From NCBI GenBank assembly GCA_902728285.1, contig CACVBU010001154.1, positions 186,001 to 250,000 of the forward strand: 64,000 bases of DNA. The letters are read 5' to 3'. The notes beneath the pieces are model-generated. The model was not told the DNA's origin. It saw only the letters and a program-made list of their open reading frames with translations, and did no database searches. This DNA comes from Clytia hemisphaerica (taxonomy: Eukaryota > Cnidaria > Hydrozoa > Leptothecata > Clytiidae). The translations under genes and the position numbers were made by a program. Positions within the stretch are counted from its first letter, which is position 1, and each line of letters opens with the position of its first letter. Shown here in pieces: positions 22,427 through 35,033 of this stretch.

Positions 22427-23254
22427 CTTGAGATGGCAGAAATATCTTCCTATTCACTCGACTAGAATGTTATCAAGCTACTTAGCAAAGAGAGATGAAC
22501 ATTTCAGAAATGTTTTTAACAAACATAAGACGAACTTGAAACCGGAAATGTTGAAAAATATGTTGGACTTGTTTATCCATACATCTAGTGATGAAGAGTT
22601 TCTTCAAAAAAATGGAATAAGCGAATTAACACGTGACACGATTGAAATGGTGATGATGGACCTTCTTGATGCGAGTGTTGACAATACAGCTGTAAGTCTT
22701 TCTTGGATAATTTTGTACTTATTAATCATCCAAAATACATGAGAGAGGCTTACAATGAGATCAAACACATGGTTGGTGCAAAAAAATACCCAAAAATGAG
22801 CGATCAATCCTCACTACCACTTGTTCAGTCTATCATAAAGAGACTTTACGTTTGGCAATAGCCCTTTAAGTTACCACATAAATCAACGAAGATATTCACT
22901 GAATGGAAAATCATCAAAAAGGGTACTCAAGTGTTGTTTCATTTGGAATATTCATCGGACGAGCGGTAACTGAATGATCCAGAAATCTTTAAGCCAGAGC
23001 GTTGGATAGATGAAAATGGAAATTTTTCACCAAAAATTTGTAAAAGTTACTTACCGTTTTTGATGGGCAAGCGCGTGTGCTTTGGTGAGCAAATTGCAAG
23101 AACAGAGTTATTTATAGCTCTAACAAGATTATTGGTTGATTTTTATATCGAACCAGAACCTGGATTGCTGCCAAGTCTAACTGATGTCACCATAGGTGTT
23201 AACCAATACATGACACCCTTGTACAAAGTAATTCTTACAAAACGAGATGTATAA

Positions 23255-24058
23255 GAAGAAACCGATGGCTATCATCATACCATGTAATACCAATTAATTC
23301 TTTTCATGATGCCACAGCATGGGAACGTCTTCAGTCTTCTACGGTATCGATACCGATAGTGAACAAATAGAAATTGGATTGAAAACTCTATTATTCTTTG
23401 TTAAAAATTATAAAAATATACAAAATATAATAAATATAAATAGTATAATATAATAGGAAATATAATATCACGGGTATTACTCTTAAAGTGTATCAATCTG
23501 ACTTTATTTCATAGAAGTCATTTCCTCGTGGTCGATGGTGGTGGTTGATTTATACAAGAAATTTTTTTGATTATATATCTGTTGACGTATTTCTTTACTA
23601 AAATTTTATTACTTAAATTTCTAACTATGAACTCCCTTTTACTATCTAAACAGCTAGCAGTAAGCAGGAGGGAACTATTGCTAGGTTGACACCACTTGAT
23701 ACAGAGACAAAATTAACAACCATCTGATTTGGTGGAAGTGCAGAATTTAATACCACTCGAAGATTCTTATTCTCAAATCATCCCACCCAAAAAAGTTGTT
23801 TAATTTTTTTATTTGTGATGCTTTAATGTTTATTTTTTCAAAAGGTGTATTATTTACTTAATTTTGAGTTAGTTAAGATTACATTTATCTGAACGCCATG
23901 GTTTTGCTGTTAATCTTTATACGGGGTTGTAGGTTAACGACGAATGATTTTAGGCAATCCGAAATCTGAACAATTTGAATTCATCTGAAATATTAATTTT
24001 GTTTTTACTCATATATTTCATAAATATTTTCTCTGTTACAGTAAAATAAATTAAGATA
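23255..24058. other. Spacer between P450 and sulfotransferase 1
   Basis: It is AT-rich, including a TATAATA-type low-complexity patch at about 23400-23470. An acceptor-like CTCTGTTACAG ends at 24041, 17 bases before the sulfotransferase ATG. No gene is seen. Confidence 0.4.
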
Positions 24059-27000
24059 ATGGAGGTTATCGAAGAGTTGATCAAAGACAAAGATGCCAAA
24101 AGATTTTGTAACGAATCGCATTCCTGGAAGAACGAACATTTAGTCATTGCAAAACCGTATGGGCAAATTTTCAGAGAGGGATATGTAGCTAATTTTCATC
24201 AGAAGATTCAAAATGTTACCTGCTATGAAGACGATGTATGGATTACAAGCCATCCAAAATCTGGTAAGCTACTACTAGTATCTACCCAGCTGGCACACGG
24301 CGTCCTTTCGACGTTCACATAACGTTATATGGAAGTTATGAACTTTAGATGGACATTGAAACAGTGTTGTGTGCCAGCTGGGTACTGAATGAGTTTTGGA
24401 TTAGCTGAATTTTACTTACTTACCCCCTGGCTTTTAATATGTGGAGGAATTCAAATTCTAATTGTTTACAGCTCATAAAATTTCAGTACAGTGGGTATGG
24501 CCAAAATTTCAGTATTTTTCACAGTGGGGAATAAGAGTTCAGTATACTGTTGCGAAGGGGGTGAAATGTAAATTTTCAGGGAATTATTCTTACCGGGACG
24601 GCTCCTTTTCAATGGATAGAGGGTCCTAGCGGGTCTATGGTACCCGACATCCCCCAACCCTAGTACCCCCCATATTCAAACGTAATATTCTTATTCTAGG
24701 TACAAGATGGACACAGGAAATAGTATGGTGCTTAAAAAACAACATGGACCTTGAAAAAGCCTTATCTACAAATCTGAACGTCCGAGTTCCAATGTTATGG
24801 TATGTCAAATTAATAAGATTTATATTCTTAAGTTAAGTTTAAGTTTAGTTAACTTTATGCTCTTAAACATGAATATGTTGTGAATTAGCTTTAGTACTTC
24901 TGAAAACCAATAGACAACTCAAAATAGCTTTGGCGAATGGTGTTTTAAATCGCCATGCTTAGACACCATAAAGTCGGCCAGTGAGTAACCCACACTGAGC
25001 TTCTTCTCGATAAGGCAAACTAGGTTTTGATGCCGTCCCAACTTACGGTCTAAAATCCTCATTAGAAATTTTTGTTTTTCTAGTGATGACTTTTTTGCTA
25101 ACGACTACGTTGATCCACAAGCCAGCTCATTTGAATTTGTAAAGAATATGGAAAGACCAAGAATTGTGCACACTCATCTAATGTACGATATGTTACCGAG
25201 AGATTTACTAGAGAAAAAAATCAAGGTATGTTCGATTTGTTTATTTGTTAAAACACTACCCAGAAAATTTTTCTTAAGTATAACAAAAACCAGACAATTA
25301 GATCAGGCTGGGTAAAAGTCTTTGATATTTATATAAAGGATACTATACTGTTAATTTCTTGGAGGAAGTAACGTCAGCTGCATTTTGACGCCAATTTCTG
25401 ATCGACTTTCTAGAGTTTAGGTTGAGACACAAATTGAGCCTTTCATTACATTAAGGGAACTATTTTTTATGGGTGCGTAGTTTTGCGGAACTTAATTTTG
25501 CGGATTTATGACTTGAAAGAAAATTAGAGCCGTTCTGTATATAATTCGACCTTTGTTTTTCGCGTTTGAAAACTTTTGCGGGAACTTAATTTTGTGGTTT
25601 TGGGCCATTTTGGTAGATTAAACATACTAGTATTGTTGCTTTTAAGGGGTATCTACTGACTTGTATTGAATTTCTCATCAAATTTTGGAGTTTCAGGGGT
25701 TTAGCCTGTGATATCAGTTTCTTGGGTTTTTCGAAGGTTTTATTCGTGAACCCAAGGCGAAATATATTTCTGATGGGTTACTATTTGAAAAAGAGCAAAG
25801 GGGTGATTGCATCGTATGTGACGAATCCTAATAGTTGGCCTATTTTACCCCCTGTATTAGGGCTGGAGAATCGGGTATATGCAGACCGAAAACCGACACT
25901 TAGAGAGACTAAATTTTGGCGAAAAAGTGAACCTTAGAGAGACAAAATTGGTGAAAAAGTGACCCTCAGAAACTGTTTCGAAAATTCTCTTGACCTTATG
26001 AGACTTTAAAGTTTTCGTGCTTTTCGCTTCCTTAGAGAGACTGTGAAACGTAAAAAACCCGACCCTCAGAGAGACTATTTCGGCTTAATGTTATTTTTGT
26101 AACCCTTAGAGACTTTGGAAGGTGAAAAAGCCTACCTTTACCGTCCGCACGTTCCAACACATATTTTTGTCTAAGTACTCCCAGGAGCTTTACCATTTTA
26201 ATTCTTACTGATTTCTACCTTTAGATGATCAACGTTATTCGAAATCCAAGAGATGTAATCATATCTTATCTCAACCATTTGAGAATATTGCATGGGAGAT
26301 TTGCTAACACTGCTTGATTTATTCTTAAAAGATTTAGGACCGCATTGGGGTCCTTATTTCAAACATGTTTTAAGTTATTGGAACAAGAAATCAGAGCTAC
26401 CAAATTTGTTGATTACAAGGTATGAAGAGATGCAAGCAGATTTACCAAAAGTTATTAAAAGAATTGCCAGCTTCCTAGAAGTTACAATATCAGATGAAGA
26501 TGTACTGAGATTGTGTGACCATGTATCTTTTGAAAAAATGAAAGCTAATCCTATGGTTAACAAGGACGAATATTTTGAGGTAAGTTGATTTCGTTAATGC
26601 TTATTTTAGGAATCATATCGGGCTTTTCCAGAAAGAAACTCTACAGCCCCTGTTTAGGAGTTCCAACCTTTTGTGACCTACCCCATTAGAATTCCAACCG
26701 GATATACTGTAACCCCCCTTAAATTTCCAGTCCAAACCTTTCTGGGATTCCGGATTTTTACAGGAGTTGAAACACTACCTCAATGGAATTCTGCTTATTT
26801 TTTGACGGATTTTTGTAGACCCCTATGTGGAATTCTACCTCATTTCAAACCCTACCCCCTGTAACAGTGGAGAGTGTAGTTTTTTCTAGAAAAGCCCACT
26901 TGGTCTAAAAGCAAATTCTGTTCCCAAAAAAGCCGATCTCTTTCCCGTTCGGATACAAACGACCCCTGACCGCATAATCACAGTCGAAAAGGTTTAATTT

Positions 27001-27220
27001 CGAAACTAATCTCGCATAGTTGTAGTCATTCTACAAATCTTCCATATACTTTTAGGAAAGGAAAAAAGCGATGAATAATGGTTATGCTGGCAAATTTATT
27101 AACAAAGGTAAAAGTGGAACGTGGAAAGAATATCTAACCGATGAAATGGTTGAACGATTTGAACAGTGGGAAGAGAAATGGTTGAAAGATACTGATCTTA
27201 AATTTGTTTATGAATTTTGA
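24059..27220 (+). CDS. Cytosolic sulfotransferase, copy 1 (SULT6B/SULT1-like), with one frameshift
   Basis: Exons: 24059-24263, 24700-24799, 25084-25225, 26225-26579 and 27056-27220, all GT-AG. The family transfers sulfate from PAPS to alcohols, phenols or amines in the cytosol. Visible motifs are the PAPS 5'-phosphosulfate loop PKSGTRWTQEIVW (the usual second Thr is Arg), the catalytic-His region VHTHLMYDMLP, the 3'-phosphate site RNPRDVIISY, the dimer/PAPS region ending LLITRYEEMQAD and the C-terminal INKGKSGTWK (consensus RKGxxGDWK). Exon 4 changes frame near 26290, and its length is one base out of phase. Either this is a young pseudogene or one base is wrong in the assembly. Exon 4 corresponds to two exons in copy 2 at 54243. 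A 100-bp element sits in intron 1. Confidence 0.85.
24284..24383. mobile_element. 100-bp MITE with CCCAGCTGGCACAC ends
   Basis: ACCCAGCTGGCACAC at the left is mirrored by GTGTGCCAGCTGGGT at the right, with TA-type flanks (CTA before, TAC after). The interior also contains paired AACGTTATA and ATGGAAGTTAT words. It lies in intron 1 of sulfotransferase 1. A solo end lies at about 9571. Confidence 0.8.
25890..26130. repeat. Degenerate repeat of CCTTAGAGAGAC-type units in sulfotransferase 1 intron 3
   Basis: Words such as CTTAGAGAGACTAAA, CTTAGAGAGACAAA, CCTCAGAAAC and CCTCAGAGAGACTA recur, followed by GGCGAAAAAGTGA-like spacers. Spacing is irregular (about 30-60 bases). Confidence 0.5.
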
Positions 27221-27488
27221 AGTGTATTTAATCAAATTATTTTTTATTACAACGTTTGTGTAGGGAGACCAAAATGCTTTATTTTTGAATCCGTCAATCT
27301 CGTACCCAGACCCATCCACCATTTTTTTTATTTTACTGAAAAACGTGATATAGTTGAGCACTGCGCTGTATCAATTCTAGGGCGGTGGGCGTTTTTTGAA
27401 AGACTTGGGCAGAAAAAAATAGTTTCATCACACTTTATAGAGCGTTTTACTATTTTCAAATTTTTCCATGGGCTTCCCAGCCAAAAAT
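27221..27488. other. 3' flank of sulfotransferase 1
   Basis: No open frame or repeat of note; no clear AATAAA within the first 100 bases after the stop codon. Confidence 0.3.
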
Positions 27489-28340
27489 TTGTCCCGTACG
27501 CGACAAAATTGTAGCAATATTAACAGCTTTCCAATTTGAAGAAAAAACTTCATTTCAGAACAAAATAACTTTTGAGAAATCTTCATGAACCTTTTAACTT
27601 TAACAAAAATCTGCAATTTCAACCTCAATATTTTTCATTATGGCAAAAAACTTTAAAAATATTTGGGATTTTGGGAAGCAATCTAGTCTAGATTATCCAA
27701 TCAATGTAAAAAATTTGGTGGAAATAAGATTTTTTGTGAATTTTAAGACTTTTTCAAATTTTGTCGCGTACGGGACAAGAAAAATTTCAGTTTTGTCCCG
27801 TACGCGACAGACAAATCAAAAAAAAACTCGAAAAAGCAACTAATAACAAACAATAGTGTCTTTTGATACATATAGGTAGACAAATTAAATAGGGGTAAGT
27901 AAGTTTTCAGATGTTGACTGGTGTTTTAAAATCTTTGAGTGTCGCGTACGGGACAAGTGTGATATTTATTTCCTGTGAAAACGCTAAAGCCAAGGTGAGA
28001 CTTGAAAATGATTTGGCTTTTGAAATCAAAGTATTTGGAAATCGTCTTTCATATGCAAATGATAATCTGAAATAGTAAGAATAGAAATTTCTTAGGGTTT
28101 TCCATACAGAAAGAGCCATATAGCTTTGAGATGTCGGGTACGGGACAAATTTTTCTAACACAGTTTCCAATAGCAATGAATTCTTTGTGAAGACAAAACT
28201 CGCTCTTGTATGATTTTTATTAAATTTCAATCTATATGTTGAAAGGAAAACATAACAATTTGGATGAAATTCAATCCACTAAGCCTCTATTAAATTTTCC
28301 CAAGATGGTCACATTACTAAACCGTGTCGCGCACGGGACA
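27489..28340. repeat. Dispersed GTCGCGTACGGGACAA motif, six copies in 0.85 kb
   Basis: Copies lie at about 27491 (minus), 27763 (plus), 27795 (minus), 27941 (plus), 28133 (plus, GTCGGGTACGGGACAA) and 28325 (plus, GTCGCGCACGGGACAA). The core CGTACG is palindromic and most copies are followed by AAATTT. Flanks are otherwise dissimilar, so this is not a simple tandem repeat. It could be transposase-binding subterminal sites of a worn element or another protein-binding array. Confidence 0.7.
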
Positions 28341-28686
28341 AATTTTGAATGAAATCCCAAAAAATTCTGGAAAACAATCCTCCCAGGTTCTTTTTTTACT
28401 TGCTCCAGCAAAAGGACCCTCCAGTGCTACTTTAGGACCAAAAATGGCTTATCTAGACATCAGTGAGCTTGAAGTATTTGAAAAACCATCCAAAAATTGA
28501 TTTCGTAACAATTTCATGCAAATCACCCAGCATTGTTCTCAATTAGCTATTTCAGATATTATAAGATCACTCTCTGTTTGACTTCCATGTTTTCTTTTAT
28601 TCGTCCTTGTTAATCACGCGTTTTCCTTTTTTTTACTACTACTATTAAACTCCCAAATTGTCATTTACTGGTCAGCAAGATTATTC

Positions 28687-28869
28687 ATAGCCCTGCAATA
28701 CAACTGTCAATCATTTTTAAGAAAACTGATTGGATAATTGATGTCACGTGGCCGGTCAATATTTTACCGTAGAGACCAGTTATAGAGTTTTTACGATGTA
28801 AAACAATAGAATATACTTGTTAATTACTTTCATTGGTTTATTTTTGCAGGCGCGTGCTTGCAGGGCTAT
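28687..28869. mobile_element. MITE with ATAGCCCTGCAA ends, 183 bp
   Basis: ATAGCCCTGCAA at the left is mirrored by TTGCAGGGCTAT at the right. Further inward, GATTGGATAATTGA and TAATTACTTTCATTGG are roughly opposed. There is no coding potential. Confidence 0.6.
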
Positions 28870-31800
28870 TAACGGATTATTAACCCAAGTAGCCGGGCAC
28901 ACGTTTAATATTTTTGCCACAGAGACCGGCTTTTTGGTTAATAATCCATAATTATTGTAATCTTTTGGTTGAAATCAAGGCTTTGGGTTGATATTTATCG
29001 AAAACCCCTAGAATGGCAAAATGGCCATTTTCAGTCTGGTCTGTAAATTACACGAATCTGGCAGAAATTTTACCCCATGCCCCTGAACCTTTTTTTGAGG
29101 GGAGCTCTCATACAAAATTTAAGCACAAAATTTCAAAGTGATATTCATTATTTTGAGCGGTGGCAAAATTTGACGTCACCGATGGCGATGACGCTCGAGT
29201 GCGTCAATGAGCTGGAAAATGCGGGTCCGCAAAATAAACCAAGATTCGGTATCTTTGTAAAGCTTGACTTGTTAATGTATTTTTGAAATAACTGTAAACA
29301 ATACGAGCGTCAAATAAGTTTTTCTAGTAAATATAACCTTTTTTCTTACTTTTTCAAGAAAAATCATCCTTTTAAGTGCCTTGAATTTTTTGAAATTCGA
29401 GTTCAAAGACGGCTCCTAAAATCTCAGTTTATCTAAAAAAGCAACGATTTGAGAAGATCTTGACGGAAAACAACTGTTGAAAAATGTGGGCCTATACATG
29501 TGGAATCAAGCCCAGGGTCGGGGCTAATTTTATAAGCCTGATAAAAAAAAGTGATTTCACTTTATTTCTCAAAGAAAACTCATCTTCCAACTTTGGCGCG
29601 CTTCTACGGCGCCTCAGCAACAAGGAAAAATAGCCCCGACCCACCATTCGGTCCGCAATTTTATCTTCTTTTTAGAAAGTACAAAGTTGCTTTCCTTCTA
29701 TTGTTCATTCTTCTGCAACAATCAAATTAGTGCTACCACCTACCTTTCCTTAAAAAAACACTTGTTTCCCCCCGGAAATATCAAGAAATACAATTCACAG
29801 ACCAGATGAAAATTCTCCCGCCAAAACAAAAATTGAAATTTTATTTTTGAAGCGGGGAACAGTACGGCACTCTTAATAATATAAAAGCACGGCAAATGTA
29901 TCGGTACGGCACTATTTTCGTGACGACATCCAAGTCCCGTAGCAGAAGGTGCGCGAATAATAGCCAAAAAAAAATCTAAATTGAACCGTTCTTAAGTATG
30001 AGCCCAAGTGCCCTACTGTAATATAGGAGTTTATGTAACTTTTATCAAACTCAGGATACTGTCAGTGGTAAGGGACTGATCTCTTGAGCAATATTAAAAC
30101 TTTTTTATAGAATTTTGGTGAAAGATTTTGGTGTTTTGATTGTTTGTTTGTTAATAATGGAAAGTCTGGGGAAAGTCTAGTAGTTTGACTAGCACTTTTG
30201 AGGAAAATCGTCACACAGTGATAGCTTTTATAAGTTCAGACTTCAGAGACAGCAAATAATTACACCACAACAACAACAAGTAAGTCTTTTAAATACTTAA
30301 TTACTCCACAGCTGTTACCTTAAAGGCAAGATAACTTATGACGTTCTAACTGGCTGCTGGATGATATGGCGGAGAGAAAGTAATTAATGTATGTGGAGTA
30401 ATTTGTTATTATATTCAATAACCATATAGTTAGTTATAGACTGTTGCGTTCTCCTAAACAACTATAGTTTTGTTACCATTTATTATAGCAACATCATTAG
30501 TAAAGAATAATAAATCAATTCAGAAGACTATTTGCTTTAAGAAAAGAAATGGTAGAAAGAAAGTAAGTATGGAGAGCTTGATAAACCAGTGATAATTTTA
30601 AATCAGCGTCTCTCCAAGTACGCTCCAAGTTAACCTGAGATCATATTGTGATTATTTTCTGCCCAAGACGCTAGATCTCTAAAAGGATGGGCGAAAACAA
30701 ATAATCTGACTAATCTCATTTTCTTGAGATCCACGTATCGCCAAGAGTGGGCTCTGTTAGGGTAGGCTGGGAACAACAACAAAGTAGAGACAAAGTTGAA
30801 ATAAGGGTACCGCAGCAGGAAAATTCAGTTTTTGACTTTGTGGAAATTTTGTGGGAGGACTTTTAACTTCAGATGCTTATAATTTTCAAGTGCCTTTACA
30901 GTAGCAGACAGTAGAGGTTTCACTGTCCTTGTAAGAAAATTATGACCAGTTGTTATCAGGTTACTCAGGATAACTCCAAGTTTGCTAAAAAGTAAGAGTA
31001 TGGGCAAGCTTTAAAAGGCAATTGTTAAACAAATACAATTATGACCAATAAGTGAGGGCTGTACTGTACTGGAATATTGACCTCTGTCAATGCAACAACC
31101 TCACAAGGTTGGTCGTACTTGACCTCAGCCAATATTTCTTAGTACTGCCCTCAGTAACCAGTCATTTGTATTTGGAGAGTGTAGAATTGATGACCATTAT
31201 AAGGCCACGGTCACAAATAAGTTGTGTTTACGTGCTCCGACCGACTCACTTTCCATCTTAAAAATCCGACTCTTTTCTAGTCAGAAAATTTGTCGGATTT
31301 TTAGCAATATTATTCAAAGAATTTTGTAGATTCAGCGTAGCCAGCGTTTTGATCCTCAAGTGTTTGTAAGATTTTTATCCGCAATTTTTCAAAAATTGTG
31401 TTGAAAAACACAACGCAACTGCTTTTTGTGTGGTCACCATATGTAAAATAATCACATTGCAGCTTGCGTGCTTGATGATTTTTGTCACCTGAACAAACTT
31501 ATGCTCAGAGCGCATTGTTCTTCACTAAGAATCTTTCTTTCTTTTACTAAGAATCTTTATTTTTTTATTAGGAGTTTTTGGTGCTGTTTGGTGCTTTATT
31601 AAGAATCTTTGTTTCTTTTACTAAGAATCTTTCTTTTTACTAAGAATCTTTGATTTTTTTACTAAGTATCTTTGATATTGACTTTGTGACTGTGAGGGTT
31701 AAACTGTTTCAGGCTTATTTTACCGAAAAATTTGAGTCTCCAATTTTTTCAAAATCTGTCATTGCTATACATGAGGATATTTATAAGATTTTTCAGGAAA

Positions 31801-32560
31801 GTTGTGAACAATTGCCACGTTTACGCTTGTATTTTTTTAAATTAAAATGCCGTTTGAAGAAACGTTTTGTTAATTTAATGCAGGCTGTGCACTGTATTAA
31901 ACATTTTCACTTACACACCTCAAAAGCAAGCTCAGTAATATGCTTGTAATATGCTTATTTTTAGACAAATTCAGGTCTTGGTATGCTTATAAACGTTATG
32001 CTTATAAAAAACAAACATGTACCCTTTTAGTAATATACATGTATGTCAAAGATTTTAGTTCCGACTCTCCCTCTGATCAATCAGATGTATGCTAAAATTT
32101 ATCATGCAGCATCAGACATCAAAAGTTCAAAGTAATAAAAATAAAAGTGCAAAACCATTCAAAATTAAGCTACTCAGACCTAAAAAGCTTTCATGGAGCT
32201 TCTAAACCGTGATCAAATTTTTTTATTATCTGTATTATATTTTTAATTTTTAGGAATTCAAACTATCAAAGCATGTGGCTCTAAAGCAGCCTTCAATCTG
32301 GTTTAACTCCATTTGGTATCATGTTTGATTTTTAAAGGTATGTATTTTGATTCCTTTACAGTGAGCAAAGCTTTTAATGATGAAGTACTCATATTGACTG
32401 AATTTTTGTTTCTGAGTTTTTAGCTAGTTTAAAACTGTAAAAGTAAAACGTTTCGAGGGGGCTGGCCACGGCCTATTATGTACAAAGAACTGTTATTAAA
32501 ATATTATTAAAATATTAAAAAGCAAAAACATAAATATATCATTTAAAAGTTACAAAATTA
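28870..32560. other. Long stretch without a supported gene
   Basis: At about 30228-30279 there is a possible non-coding first exon ending CAACAACAA before GTAAGTC, a good donor. Degenerate repeats of TTACTAAGAATCTTT lie at about 31523-31675. A 99-codon frame at 31650-31949 is AT-rich and unrecognised. I find no transposon ends or RNA genes. Confidence 0.3.
31523..31675. repeat. Degenerate TACTAAGAATCTTT tandem repeat
   Basis: Six or seven units of (T)TACTAAGAATCTTT are separated by T-rich spacers of variable length. The middle is interrupted by a GGTGCTGTTTGGTGCTTT segment. Confidence 0.6.
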
Positions 32561-32561
32561 G

Positions 32562-33328
32562 GATGCAAAGTATTGATAATATTCGAGGAGATGTCTTCAA
32601 GGATGAGGTATGTATTTGATGTCATATGGTACGTTTGTCCCTTCCCATTTTCATTGATCCTAAATATATTCACTTAGTTACAATAAATGATGTAACCATG
32701 TGAATATGGTCGCTAAAAACGCTCCAAAATCGTATACTGAACATAACCATCTTTATTTTTACCAATCAGACACTTTGATATACTCCTGAAAACTTGAATT
32801 TTACACTTGATACTTCGGCGGGTGTATCTCGGCCCTTATTCGATTTTCCTATATTGGGGACTGGTGACGAGCTTAAGCTTTTAAAATATCGCGGTGGCTT
32901 TAAGTGTAGATTGTTCTGATTATTTTTTTCTACATTTCAGGATAATAAGGTTCGCTTGCTTGTTCTTCTATCCCCTAATGATGGTTCTCTATGTACAACT
33001 AATCAAGGTCAGTCTTTTTCATATCTTTACCTCCTATTCTTCGAGAGAAATCCTTTGTCAGCTTCAACTTCAGTTTATGAAGAATTTTTTAGAAACTGAA
33101 AAATTTCTAACTGAAGAAATGGTACTGTTTTCTCAAAAGATTTAAGCCTTGCGATTCTTATTAAAGACTTTCCCTCTTACAAAATGAATTACTATTTCAA
33201 TTTTTTTTATGGTTGTATACTATATATTACTTTCTACTTTCAGGGATGAAAAATAGCTGGCAATGGAAGGCGAAATGTATCTTAAACCCGTTTAACGATT
33301 ATACAAATTACTGCTCTATGGTAACATA
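32562..33328 (+). CDS. Weak candidate for a small three-exon gene
   Basis: Three short segments have compatible splice phases. About 32562-32607 starts at an ATG and ends before GTATGT. About 32941-33001 follows CATTTCAG and ends before GTCAGT. From about 33245, after TACTTTCAG, the frame runs to a TAA near 33328. The middle piece reads DNKVRLLVLLSPNDGSLC. The product would be about 60-65 residues with three cysteines and no obvious signal peptide. I recognise no family. The phase agreement is the only support. Confidence 0.2.
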
Positions 33329-33361
33329 ATACCATGAGAAATTTATCCAGCTAATGACAAA

Positions 33362-33512
33362 CAAAATTGTAATAGAACTGAAATTAGTTTGCACATTGGA
33401 GATGAAATCTATGTAATGAAACCTTGTAACCCTCATCGTGATAAATTTACTAGATCGAGACTTTGCGATGGTCATGTTTTAAATGCGTCAACCATCGGGT
33501 TTGTCGGTAATT
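33362..33512 (+). pseudogene. Possible retrotransposon polyprotein fragment
   Basis: One frame reads NRTEISLHIGDEIYVMKP and continues with Asn/Arg-rich residues to a DGHVLNASTIGFVGNS-like end. It resembles the short C-terminal segment after the integrase in some invertebrate LTR retroelements (RTE-x-L-x-x-GD-x-V-x-x-KP). It has no flanking integrase core. The resemblance is from memory and weak. Confidence 0.25.
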
Positions 33513-35033
33513 CTTTATGTATGATCGGAAAGAACAATTAACCACGAAATTTGTTTAATTTGAAAGTTAGAAGCTAATTTTGAAGATTTTTATAAAAAAA
33601 ATTTGTACAAGAGGAACAGAGTTATCAAGTTTAATAAATTCTGAAATTTTTCTTCAATATCCCACCTTTCCCGAATATTCCGTGCAGTGTGTCCCAAAAA
33701 ACTCGGAAAATTTTCTATATAAATTAAAACCCTCAATGCCGGTCTCCACTTTTGAGCGAAAACTTTTTAACGCTTTTGTAAGGTCATTTGTTAGTTGAAA
33801 AATGAAATAATTCCGTTGGACAAATCTGACGTAACAGACCCGCCTTCACAATGCATTATCTAATAATTGAAAAAAAGTTCAGTCAATATCACTATATATA
33901 TTAAAGTCATGAAATTTGGCATAAATTATGAGGATTTTACTTTTTTTGAATATCCGTTTTTTGGGACATACTGTAGTTTCGACGTTACTGTCCCTGATGG
34001 AAATGTAAGTACCTTTTGAAATAAAAGTCAAAACGAGTGTGAAATTATTTAAGTCTATGTGATCAGTGGCAATTAACTTTTTTTTACACTTCAAGAAAAA
34101 TTGATTTCCACTTTATAGATCTTCACATGCAGGCAGAAATCTTACTTTTACGGGAAATCGTTCGTAAGGCTGTCTTTTGGGAATTTCCCGATATTACGAG
34201 TTTCTATTGATTGTCCCTCAAGGGACTTTTCACTCCGTTCTGTTTTTGCTAATTACCAAGCATCCAAGAATTTCATATTTACTCCATTGTTTTACTTTTC
34301 ACATCTTCTATTTTGCATTACGTCAAAAATGATCACTTTAGGATGTTTAAAAAACCAACTTTTTGTCTTTATTTTTTCGTTTTTGAGCAGGTTTTAATAA
34401 TGAAAATTCAATTTTGACTCAACAACCCGGTTGACATACTTCATTTCACGTTCTATAGAGTGCGATATCTCCAAATGCTTGGTAGTTCCCAAAATCAAGT
34501 CCCGATGTTTACCCCCAAAAATCTTTTCGGCTACGATGACCGCTTTATTTCCCACTCGATATTAGACTCTTGGATGGAAAATAACGACACCCGCGCGGTT
34601 TTTAAAACGCCAGAGAAAATGTTTCGAATAATGTTTTTGATAAAAATGTACCGAGTGAAAATAAAGAAAGTGCTATATTCAATCCGTATGGCAAGGTTTA
34701 GAATGTGGACAAATACCGGTGGATAATCGATTTAAGGCGTACATTTTTTTTATCCTATAAGAACAAACTATATAGGAACATAAGTTTTCGATGGCAAAAT
34801 AGTTAAGAACATTTTAAGGCTTTGGGGACTCGAAAACATCCCATTTGTTATGAAAATGGCCAAATATGTTTTCAAAATGGCAAAAATAAGAATATGGCAA
34901 GAACATTTTTAGGCTTGCAACTCAACTCAAAAAGTTAAGAACATCCGAAGGCTTTAAAAATGTACGATGTTCTTAAAAAAAACGTGTCTTGAATCTTGAT
35001 CTTGAATCGAAGCTGTTCTTTCTTATATTAGGT
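33513..35033. other. Unassigned stretch upstream of the transposase-like gene
   Basis: An 88-codon frame at 34460-34726 follows a CTATAG acceptor-like site. It has a less AT-biased composition than its surroundings (GYDDRFISHSILDSWMENND), so it could be an exon, but no partner was found. Between 34770 and 34985, GTTAAGAACAT and AAGGCTTT words recur in a pattern that resembles 55310-55470 in reverse. Confidence 0.25.

Larger units (their letters stand above)
20040..23254 (+). pseudogene. Cytochrome P450 (clan 2, CYP1/CYP2/CYP17-like), disrupted
   Basis: Exon 1 (20040-20574) encodes an N-terminal membrane anchor, the proline-rich hinge PPGPFPLPLIGNL and a helix-C WLMLRK. Exon 2 starts at 21623 (MTNIISTIVLGERYEN). 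A foldback at about 21776-22426 interrupts the coding sequence just before LRWQKYLPIHSTRM (22428 on). The downstream part keeps the I-helix (DLLDASVDNTA), the K-helix E-x-x-R (ETLR, about 22840), FKPERW and the heme-thiolate motif FLMGKRVCFG (about 23057). Lesions: reading frame changes near 22730, 22836 and 22860, and an in-frame TAA at 22967-22969. The family are membrane-bound haem monooxygenases of sterol or xenobiotic metabolism. As written it cannot give a full-length enzyme. Some shifts lie in A runs and could be assembly errors, but the foldback and the stop are harder to explain that way. Confidence 0.88.
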
